A DNA stretch of 12,626 nt from assembly GCA_002452315.1 (NCBI GenBank), contig DKFH01000083.1:1-12626 (forward strand). The letters are read 5' to 3'. The notes under the pieces are model-generated. The model was not told the DNA's origin, ran no database searches, and saw only the letters and a program-made list of their open reading frames with translations. Shown here in pieces: positions 7,047 to 12,324 of this stretch. This DNA comes from Anaerolineaceae bacterium UBA6801 (GTDB lineage: Bacteria > Chloroflexota > Anaerolineae > Anaerolineales > Anaerolineaceae). The position numbers and the translations under genes were made by a program. The stretch's first letter is position 1. Each line of letters begins with the position of its first letter.

Positions 7047-8339
7047 TCAATCTTTCACTTCTACCTGGACTGGCTCATGCGGGTGAGAAGAATCGACTCG
7101 TTTGATGATGCGTTCATCCTTTTCTGTCAGGCGGAACCTGAAAAAGATCGGGATAGTGATCAATAGGGCAGCCGCCGCGGTAATGATAAAGGGGGTTTGT
7201 GGGCTAATCCGTTCCCAGAGCTGCGCGCCGATCCAGGGTGCTGGGAGGGAAATGAACCCCATGCTGCTGTGGAACACCCCGGAAAAGGTACCCAGTAATT
7301 TGGGCGGTACCGCCTTGGTGATCAGCGACTGGAAAGCCGGCCCCAGCATCCCGCCGCCAAAACCGCCCACTGCCCAGCTGATGGCAAAGGTCAGGAAGCT
7401 ATCTGCCCGTAAGAAGATCATGATCGAAGTGAAGATCAGTAAAAATCCGCTGATCAGGGGCAGGCGCTCATCATATTTATCCACTAATTTCCCGGAAAGC
7501 ATGGGGACGAACATTGCAAAGATGGCATTAATCGAACCCAGCAGGCCAATCTGGGTCACACTGATCCCAAACAGCTGATCCAGGTACAGCGGCTGCAGCT
7601 CGCCCGACATGCGGAAGGCAATATCAGCGACACCGTCTGTGACAAAGATCCAGGTCAGCACGCCGCCCGCCAGCATCAGCCCGACCATGCTGGACATGCT
7701 TCGTTTGAATGAGGCCATGGTGAGCTTTTGGGTGGGATGTTCCACAGCCTGCGACTTCATGGTGGTGGCCATCCAGATGCGTAAACCTGCCGCAATGGCA
7801 TACAACCCGCCTGAGACGGCCAGCATGCCTTTGAACCCAATCCAGCCCACCAGCAAGCCACCCAGGGGCGGACCGATCACCCCGGTGACCGCAAAGATGG
7901 TCCCGGAGATCCCAAAGACCTTACCCCGGTTTTCTTCAGCGGAGTTTTCAGCGATGAAAGCTTGAAAGCTCGGGCCGACCAGGGCGTGAGGAATCTGATA
8001 GATGACCAAAGCGGCGATCATCCACTGCCAGGTGGGCGCGAGGAACATGGCAGCATAGCCTAAGACGCCGCCGATGCTGCCGATGGCTACTGCGCGCAGC
8101 CTGCCAATCGAATCCGATACCCAGCCGCCAAAAATCTGCAGAACCAAGATCGCCGCCGAGGTGAGTGTGAACACCAATCCGACATCGGTGATATCCGCAC
8201 CCAGTTCGGTCAGGTACAGCGGCATCAACAGCGGGGTCATCATCCCGCCGATATTGGCCAGCACCATGGCCAGCATAAACCAGCGCATGACGGGAGTCAG
8301 GATGGGTTGTTTCTTCTGATTTTCCTGTGCTAACATCAT
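7047..8339 (-). CDS. MFS transporter
   Basis: This 430-aa integral membrane protein is a second major facilitator superfamily member, not closely similar to the one at 5782-6942. About 12 hydrophobic segments are visible. Motif A is well kept as GGWVSDSIGRLRAV (71-84), and its second-half counterpart is SGKLVDKYDERLPL. Segment 5 has a VIGPPLGGLLVGW stretch like motif C of antiporters. A charged central loop and a charged hydrophilic C-terminal tail (KDERIIKRVDSSHPHEP) face the cytosol. This pattern fits a drug/H+ antiporter-like exporter, but the substrate is unknown. Two ATGs lie in tandem (8337-8339 and 8334-8336). AAGGGA just upstream serves as ribosome site and a weak AATAAT (8353-8358) is a possible -10. 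Confidence 0.9.
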   Translation of the reverse strand: MMLAQENQKKQPILTPVMRWFMLAMVLANIGGMMTPLLMPLYLTELGADITDVGLVFTLTSAAILVLQIFGGWVSDSIGRLRAVAIGSIGGVLGYAAMFLAPTWQWMIAALVIYQIPHALVGPSFQAFIAENSAEENRGKVFGISGTIFAVTGVIGPPLGGLLVGWIGFKGMLAVSGGLYAIAAGLRIWMATTMKSQAVEHPTQKLTMASFKRSMSSMVGLMLAGGVLTWIFVTDGVADIAFRMSGELQPLYLDQLFGISVTQIGLLGSINAIFAMFVPMLSGKLVDKYDERLPLISGFLLIFTSIMIFLRADSFLTFAISWAVGGFGGGMLGPAFQSLITKAVPPKLLGTFSGVFHSSMGFISLPAPWIGAQLWERISPQTPFIITAAAALLITIPIFFRFRLTEKDERIIKRVDSSHPHEPVQVEVKD

Positions 8340-8517
8340 TCTTCCCTTACAAATTATTCTGTTCAGAGGCTTGGATCATGGTTTAGCGAATAAGCAGGTA
8401 GACGCCGGATGATCTTGCTGCCCCAGGTGCCTGAACAGTATAGACCAGAATCAAGACCAAACATAGATACCCTGGTATGGGATTCTGCCAACCCTGCAGT
8501 ACAGTAAAGATTGGCGG
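8340..8517. other. Gap between the MFS gene and the methyltransferase pseudogene
   Basis: No open frame of note was found on either strand. The stretch should contain the promoter of the minus-strand MFS gene, but no convincing -35/-10 pair is visible. A short palindromic piece, ATACC (8467-8471)/GGTAT (8474-8478), is present. Together with the pseudogene this makes about 520 bases without an intact gene. Confidence 0.5.
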
Positions 8518-8816
8518 TCAGACACTGTCTTCACAGGAAGGTTCCCGTGGGTACCAGGGTTTTAGTCGCAGTACCCAGCGGGGGACATGCGCTTTGTACT
8601 GGCGATAAACTGCGCCAAATTGTTTTCCTAAGTGCGGCACCTGCGTAACCCGATGATTTTGGGCGTGGCTCTGTATTGTTCGGCGAGGCGTTGGTCTTGT
8701 CCGCCTACGAGATCGCCATCCTGGCCCTGTTCGATGCGATTGATCATTAGCGGTAGGATGATGGTCTCAAAAAGGGGGATCAGAAAGTCTCGCAGATGCT
8801 TGGGAAAGGTTTTCAT
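8518..8816 (-). pseudogene. Scrambled isoprenylcysteine carboxyl methyltransferase-like gene
   Basis: Three pieces of one ICMT-type membrane methyltransferase can be read. On the minus strand, 8816-8748 encodes an N-terminus MKTFPKHLRDFLIPLFETII followed by LPL. On the minus strand, 8640-8518 encodes the typical C-terminus PHLGKQFGAVYRQYKAHVPRW, closing at TGA. Between them, 8641-8747 encodes the conserved middle on the opposite (+) strand: LRNPMILGVAL, then FGEALVLSAYEIAILALFD and AIDH after a one-base deletion near 8673-8675. The middle segment is therefore inverted relative to both ends, and roughly 90 residues that normally precede RNPM, including the TGPYRYV-type motif, are missing. The gene cannot make a working enzyme. 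Family assignment rests on the RNPM, GEAL, FG-x-x-Y-x-x-Y and VPRW motifs recalled from the family. It lies between the AbiEii-like gene and an MFS gene. Confidence 0.75.
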
Positions 8817-8858
8817 ACCTGATTGGCTGGTTTGCATAAAGAATCCTGGAGATGTAGA

Positions 8859-9539
8859 TTACAAGCTTTCCATAATCTCAATAGCCCAGGCTGTAAACAA
8901 CTGTTTGATCATTTGAGGGTCCCAATCAACCAGCATACTGACTGGCCAGTCTTTGGGCTCATCAGGGAAATGAATGCCTCGGTTAAGCGCAACAGCGAAC
9001 CAATACAGATCAAAGCCCGGATCTTTTTGTTTGGCACGCTCAATTAAAACGTCGGGTGCTGCGTGATTCACGATAAAGTAAAGATCGACAGCATCACGAG
9101 GTTCAGCCCGGCCATAATAAGCCAGCAATTTATCGACACACAGGTCAACAAAGTTATTCACCCAAATACCCTGGGCGGTGATGATAGTTCCCTGAAATCG
9201 GAACGGGGAATCCAAAGCCAGGTCAACCTTGAGTGTTTCGTTTTCATCAGAAACTAGAAACTCAACAAAGGTGGCAAAGCGGCGGATGATATCAAGCTTA
9301 AGGTTGTTTTCTTTGCATAATTTTTGGATTTGGTAGGACACAGGCTGCACCAAACCATCATTCACAGTGAAAAAATCAAGATCATAGGAAAGACGATGCC
9401 CTAAGTAATACTCAGCCAGGGCTGTGCCGCCAGTCAGGTAAAAGTGTTGTTGATCCGGGAGTTGGGAAAAAACCTGTATGAATGCCCTCTGTAAGGGCGT
9501 CAGCAGATTGTGTGGTGTTGGGAAATTATCATTAATCAT
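8859..9539 (-). CDS. AbiEii/AbiGii-type nucleotidyltransferase (toxin-like)
   Basis: This cytosolic 226-aa protein of the nucleotidyltransferase superfamily is close to the AbiEii toxins of type IV-like toxin-antitoxin and abortive-infection systems, which act by nucleotidylating RNA. LTGGTALAEYY (35-45) and SYDLDFF (51-57) form the GG...DxD catalytic core. KVDLALD (104-110) supplies the third acidic strand. The C-terminal half has VDKLLAYYGRAEPRDAVDLY (135-154), matching the K-x-x-A...R-x-x-RD-x-x-D-x-Y signature. A longer open frame extends to 9656, but the ATG at 9539 is chosen: it matches the family N-terminus and overlaps the end of the upstream small gene by 8 nt (ATGATTAA), a sign of translational coupling. 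No Shine-Dalgarno site is evident. Base composition is more AT-rich than the metabolic genes, consistent with transfer. Toxicity is inferred only. Confidence 0.85.
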   Translation of the reverse strand: MINDNFPTPHNLLTPLQRAFIQVFSQLPDQQHFYLTGGTALAEYYLGHRLSYDLDFFTVNDGLVQPVSYQIQKLCKENNLKLDIIRRFATFVEFLVSDENETLKVDLALDSPFRFQGTIITAQGIWVNNFVDLCVDKLLAYYGRAEPRDAVDLYFIVNHAAPDVLIERAKQKDPGFDLYWFAVALNRGIHFPDEPKDWPVSMLVDWDPQMIKQLFTAWAIEIMESL

Positions 9540-9762
9540 GTCTGCTTTCGAGGAACGTCCGCCAAAGTGAATCAACCTCTGGAGGTAAAAGCAGGTGATC
9601 AATCTCATGCTCGACCTCATCAAAATCCAATTGGCGGATATCTTCTGCAGTACCATGAGATAGCACTTGCGTAAGAAACCAGCGCCGTTGGAATGGATGC
9701 TCTAGATCCACTTCATCTGTGCTCCACACCAGGTGCCTTGGGGGTTTGATCTTCCCGTTCAT
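9532..9762 (-). CDS. Small partner protein of the AbiEii-like gene (possible antitoxin)
   Basis: This 76-aa protein has no recognised catalytic motif. The order LVWSTDEVDLEHPFQRRWFLTQ, then VLSHGTAEDIRQLD, resembles a family of short proteins (DUF6922-like) that sit directly upstream of AbiEii-type nucleotidyltransferases: an Asp-rich 'W..D...LD' start, then 'VL..G...D...L'. It may act as antitoxin or cofactor. The start at 9762 is chosen over the ATG at 9798 because TATAAT (9769-9774, minus strand) ends exactly 6 nt before it, the same geometry as at 411 and 874. A start at 9798 would place the -10 box inside the gene. It overlaps the nucleotidyltransferase start by 8 nt. The family name is from memory and uncertain. 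Confidence 0.6.
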   Translation of the reverse strand: MNGKIKPPRHLVWSTDEVDLEHPFQRRWFLTQVLSHGTAEDIRQLDFDEVEHEIDHLLLPPEVDSLWRTFLESRHD

Positions 9763-9774
9763 AACTTCATTATA
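9763..9774 (-). promoter_or_regulatory. -10 box 6 nt before the ATG of the AbiEii-module
   Basis: On the minus strand TATAAT (9769-9774) is followed by GAAGTT and the ATG at 9762. The same spacing as at other genes here points to a leaderless message for the two-gene module. TG directly precedes the box. No clear -35 is visible. Confidence 0.55.
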
Positions 9775-9877
9775 CAGGATTACCCAACTATCCTGCATCC
9801 TTAAAACCGGTGTTTACTGGTGACTCGATCTTGTATGAATACTTTAACAATACCTAGCCCAAGATTGAATCATCTCT

Positions 9878-10452
9878 TTAAACCCTCAGTACGCCGCGGA
9901 AACCCCGGGCACCGTAGTACGAGTCAGCCCCGTTGTGATACACAAAGACATGGTCATAACGGCGGTCGCAAAACAGCGCACCACCCAGCGCCCGAATCTC
10001 AGGGGGCGTGATCACCCAGCTGGAAGTTTTGGTGTCAAATTCGCCCAGTTCCTGTAATCGCCGGTAATCATCTTCGGTCAGCAGGTCAATGCCCATGGCG
10101 GCGGCCAGGTTCATGACGCTATCCGCGGGTTTGTTGGCTTTGCGTGCCTCCAGTGCAGCCTGGTCATAACACAGCCTGCGACGTCCGGCAGGGCTTTGCT
10201 CAGCGCAGTCGTAAAACAGGATTTCACCGGTCTTTGGGTCAACACCGACCACGTCCGGTTCACCGCCTGTGCGCGCCATTTCAAAAAGCGACCACAGCTT
10301 TGCAGGCTGGGCTTCCAGCCTGGCCTGCACGCCCCCCAATCAAGACCTTCGTGGCGATGCATGTTTTGCTCAAACCGGGCTTGCAAGCTGCTGAGCAGCT
10401 CAGCATGCTGTTGGAAGGATAATTCTTTTTTATCGGTTGAATGATTGTTCAT
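9878..10452 (-). pseudogene. DUF4256 protein, copy 1 (frameshifted)
   Basis: This is a second copy of the DUF4256 gene at 11647-12222. The N-terminus (MNNHSTDKKELSFQQHAEL, from 10452) reads in one frame to about residue 40. The remainder (VQARLEAQPAKLW to GFRGVLRV) continues in another frame, ending in TAA at 9878. The gene is exactly one base shorter than the intact copy, and the missing base falls in a run of six C's at 10332-10337. From 9883 to 10330 the DNA is nearly identical to copy 2, whereas the first ~120 coding bases differ much more. The function of the DUF4256 family is unknown. The loss could be real, a sequencing error in the homopolymer, or programmed slippage, though nothing specific supports the last. 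A TATAAC box lies 6 nt before the ATG. Confidence 0.8.
9883..10330. repeat. 448-bp tract nearly identical to 11652-12099
   Basis: The tract aligns to 11652-12099 in direct orientation without any gap (constant offset of 1769), with roughly 16-18 substitutions counted by eye. Identity drops abruptly beyond 10330/12099, and nothing outside the coding region is shared on the left. This is the conserved part of the two DUF4256 copies. Confidence 0.85.
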
Positions 10453-10464
10453 TATGCTGTTATA
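10453..10464 (-). promoter_or_regulatory. -10-like box 6 nt before the ATG of DUF4256 copy 1
   Basis: On the minus strand TATAAC (10459-10464, 5 of 6) is followed by AGCATA and the ATG at 10452. The 6-nt spacing repeats the pattern at 411, 874, 9762 and 11406. No Shine-Dalgarno sequence is present. Confidence 0.45.
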
Positions 10465-10565
10465 TTATCGCAGGGGATTGGCAGGGTCATTAGAATTGCT
10501 TCGCTGATCGAATAAACTGTCCCTTTCAAGCATAAATTTGGTTGATAGGGGACTTGGTCATAAAA

Positions 10566-11177
10566 TTATTCTGCCAGCGCATCAGACTTGGCGCGGTCAA
10601 GCAGATCAAGCAGGCCGAGACGTTCAGCCCATTCGTATAAATAGGCTTGATCAAGTGCGTCACCTTGGACACGCATGACGCCTAACACATCCCGCCATTG
10701 CTGTTCAGATGTCTCACCACCCATTCGGAACCAGTTTAGCTTGGCCAGGATAATATCTTCTGCGGTGGTGAAGTAAGCATGATCTTGCGGACGCTCGCTC
10801 AAAGAGAGGAGCTCACGACGCTGCATCTGATTGTGTTCAAAGGAGCCTTGTGGCAAGGGGAAAATGTCGATCCTGAACATGGTCTCTTTGTGGATCAAGT
10901 TAATACTGGTGTTGCGTTTAAGTGCGTTAACAATGGCAGGTGGATCAATAAAAAAGTCAGCTTCAAGGCGGATGGTCAAATCTTGGACATACTCAACACG
11001 CAGATCAACAATAAAATCCGCGTCCATTGTTGCACGGATAGTACCATGAACTGCAGACGCCAGGGACCCTCCAATGAAGTAAGGGATCTTCAATTCTTCA
11101 AGTACTCTGGCAACTCGAAGCGTAATTTGGATGGGTTCAGGAAGTGAAAAATCAGGTGGCATAGGGGGCGTGACCAT
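10566..11177 (-). CDS. Nucleotidyltransferase-fold protein (MNT/AbiEii-like, possible toxin)
   Basis: This 203-aa cytosolic protein has a minimal nucleotidyltransferase core: FIGGSLASAVHG (35-46), MDADFIVDL (51-59) with the DxD pair, and RIDIFP (102-107) as the third acidic strand. The second half has AEDIILAKLNWFRMGG (139-154), then QQWRDVLGVM (159-168), as in the stand-alone nucleotidyltransferases found next to small partner genes. It is clearly different in sequence from the AbiEii-like protein at 8859-9539. The start is uncertain: ATG at 11177 has AAAAGG 3 nt before it, ATG at 11162 and GTG at 11201 are alternatives. All of them overlap the 3' end of the upstream 84-codon gene (stop at 11152-11154), implying coupling. 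The natural substrate is unknown. Confidence 0.75.
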   Translation of the reverse strand: MVTPPMPPDFSLPEPIQITLRVARVLEELKIPYFIGGSLASAVHGTIRATMDADFIVDLRVEYVQDLTIRLEADFFIDPPAIVNALKRNTSINLIHKETMFRIDIFPLPQGSFEHNQMQRRELLSLSERPQDHAYFTTAEDIILAKLNWFRMGGETSEQQWRDVLGVMRVQGDALDQAYLYEWAERLGLLDLLDRAKSDALAE

Positions 11178-11406
11178 AAACCTTTTGTGCTGTCTCTTCA
11201 CCCAATATCAGGTCAGCCAGGCGGCGCTGAATAATCTCTGGTGGGTCGTCTGGGTGGCGAGCAGACAGCCCCGACAAGGCCAGTGTTTTAACCGTGGCAT
11301 TCATTTGTGCCAGCAATTCCAACTTGCGTGCCGGACTGGCCTGGCGCAGTAATTTCAACTGCAACGCTTCAATCTCGGGGGATGTATCCGTCAGTTTGGT
11401 ATACAT
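11152..11406 (-). CDS. Small conserved protein paired with the nucleotidyltransferase (possible antitoxin)
   Basis: This is an 84-aa, mostly helical, charged protein without signal peptide or membrane segment. The core ALSGLSARHPDDPPEIIQRR followed by LADLILG and AQKVYG recurs in short proteins placed directly upstream of nucleotidyltransferases in Chloroflexota and cyanobacteria, from memory. It overlaps the next gene by 11-26 nt depending on the start of that gene. The two-gene overlapping design suggests a toxin-antitoxin-like or regulatory pair. A TATACT box ends 6 nt before its ATG. The function is not known. Confidence 0.65.
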   Translation of the reverse strand: MYTKLTDTSPEIEALQLKLLRQASPARKLELLAQMNATVKTLALSGLSARHPDDPPEIIQRRLADLILGEETAQKVYGHAPYAT

Positions 11407-11480
11407 ATGTTAAGTATAGCATAGTGAGCGCCTAAACACATCAGCCCTGTAAAATATCCCCGTGGAAGATGTATGTTAAG
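11406..11480. repeat. Pair of TATGTTAAG direct repeats upstream of the module
   Basis: TATGTTAAG occurs at 11406-11414, over the -10 region and start codon of the 84-codon gene, and again at 11472-11480, 66 bp further upstream of that gene. The flanks are also similar (TATA or CATA after the AAG). Two equal sites, one covering the promoter, are what an autoregulator's operator would look like. They could also be a chance duplication. Confidence 0.35.
11407..11418 (-). promoter_or_regulatory. -10 box 6 nt before the ATG of the second nucleotidyltransferase module
   Basis: On the minus strand TATACT (11413-11418, 5 of 6) is followed by TAACAT and the ATG at 11406. No Shine-Dalgarno sequence is present. 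The fit to the spacing seen at four other genes supports a leaderless start. The box overlaps the left copy of the TATGTTAAG repeat. Confidence 0.55.
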
Positions 11481-11569
11481 CATATGATTTGGGTATACGG
11501 GGTCTATGCTGTGATGTCGATAGGTAAAGGCGGTCCTTAGCGTTGGTTATCCAGCTCAGTCAAACCACA

Positions 11570-11620
11570 GGGCTTACACCCGAATTTAAATTCGGAAGAA
11601 TCTGCAAGATTAAAAAGCCC
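11570..11620. other. Nested inverted repeats (three-way-junction-like element)
   Basis: An outer stem GGGCTT (11570-11575)/AAGCCC (11615-11620) encloses two adjacent hairpins. One is the perfect 16-bp palindrome CCGAATTTAAATTCGG (11579-11594). The other is AATCT (11599-11603)/AGATT (11607-11611) with a 3-nt loop. It lies 27-77 bases beyond the stop of DUF4256 copy 2 in a gene-free gap. There is no T-run on the side needed for a standard minus-strand terminator. It is not a recognisable tRNA or riboswitch. Confidence 0.4.
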
Positions 11621-11646
11621 CTCTCTATTCGCTACCCGCACAACAC

Positions 11647-12222
11647 TCACACCCTCAGTACGCCGCGGAACCCCCGGGCACCGTAGTACGAATCAGCCCC
11701 GTTGTGATACACAAAGACATGGTCATAACGGCGGTCGCAAAACAGCGCACCACCCAGCGCCAGAATCTCAGGGGGCGTGATCACCCAGCTGGAGGTTTTG
11801 GTGTCAAATTCGCCCAGTTTCTGTAATCGCCGGTATTCATCTTCGGTCAACAGCTCAATCCCTATAGCCGCGGCCAGGTTCATGACGCTATCCGCGGGTT
11901 TGTTGGCTTTGCGGGCCTTCAGTGCAGCCTGGTCATAACACAGCCTGCGACGTCCGGCAGGGCTTTGCTCAGCGCAGTCGTAAAACAGGATTTCACCGGT
12001 CTTTGGGTCAACACCGACCACGTCCGGCTCACCGCCTGTGCGCGCCATTTCAAAAAGCGACCACAGCTTTGCAGGCTGGGCTTCCAGCCTGGCCTGCACG
12101 TCCGCCCAAGCGAGGCCCGCATGGCGGCCCATGTTGCCCTCAAAACGGGCTTTCAAGGTGATGAACAGTTCAGCATGCTGTTCGAGAGATAATTCTTTTT
12201 CTTTGTTGGGTTTGTCAGTCAT
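11647..12222 (-). CDS. DUF4256 domain-containing protein, copy 2 (intact)
   Basis: This 191-aa soluble protein matches the DUF4256 family along its whole length. Recognised stretches are LKARFEGNMGRHAGLAW (about 23-39), VQARLEAQPAKLWSL then EMARTGGEPDVVG (about 42-70), FYDCAEQSPAGRRRLCYD (about 80-97), FDTKTSSWVITP (about 141-152), and GGALFCDRRYDHVFVYHN then GADSYYGARGFRGVLRV at the end. The dense conserved Cys, Arg, Asp, His and Tyr residues suggest an enzyme, but no activity is established for the family. There is no signal peptide or membrane segment. The ATG lacks a clear ribosome site and also lacks the close -10 box of copy 1. It lies 102 nt downstream of the OB-fold gene, beyond a terminator, so it should have its own promoter. 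Confidence 0.88.
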   Translation of the reverse strand: MTDKPNKEKELSLEQHAELFITLKARFEGNMGRHAGLAWADVQARLEAQPAKLWSLFEMARTGGEPDVVGVDPKTGEILFYDCAEQSPAGRRRLCYDQAALKARKANKPADSVMNLAAAIGIELLTEDEYRRLQKLGEFDTKTSSWVITPPEILALGGALFCDRRYDHVFVYHNGADSYYGARGFRGVLRV

Positions 12223-12266
12223 ATTTCAATTGTCTTTCTGGAGGATCATCTGAAATAAAGGGCAAG

Positions 12267-12302
12267 ATCAAAAATAAAACGCCCTCCATTTCTGGAAGGC
12301 GC
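12267..12302 (-). terminator. Intrinsic terminator behind the Zn-ribbon/OB-fold gene
   Basis: On the minus strand a 9-bp stem, GCGCCTTCC (12294-12302) with GGAGGGCGT (12279-12287), two wobble pairs and a 6-nt loop, is followed by the T-rich tract TTTATTTTTGATC. It lies 23 nt after the stop codon of that gene. Confidence 0.85.
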
Positions 12303-12324
12303 TGAAGAAAACAAATCAATTCGC

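Noticed and set aside
7038..7166. 42-codon plus-strand open frame with a nearby AGAGAGG, antisense to the end of the second MFS gene
   Set aside because: The Shine-Dalgarno-like site is 11 nt away, the frame overlaps a solid gene on the other strand, and the peptide has no recognisable features.
8632..8916. 94-codon plus-strand open frame
   Set aside because: Only its first part is meaningful, as the inverted middle piece of the methyltransferase pseudogene. After the one-base deletion it reads nonsense and runs into the AbiEii-like gene.
9063..9257. Plus-strand open frame inside the AbiEii-like gene
   Set aside because: It is antisense to well-conserved nucleotidyltransferase motifs and has no start signal.
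9806..9821. Hairpin ACCGG/CTGGT as a terminator behind DUF4256 copy 1
   Set aside because: The stem is only 5 bp with a wobble on one strand and an A-C mismatch on the other, so it is too weak to call.
10779..11147. 122-codon plus-strand open frame opposite the second nucleotidyltransferase
   Set aside because: It is a shadow frame; the minus strand carries the GG...DxD core and a coupled upstream partner.
11521..11646. Possible tRNA or riboswitch in the gap after DUF4256 copy 2
   Set aside because: An AGCTCAGT string and several stems raised the idea, but no TpsiC arm, anticodon arm or known riboswitch core could be fitted. Only the stems are reported.
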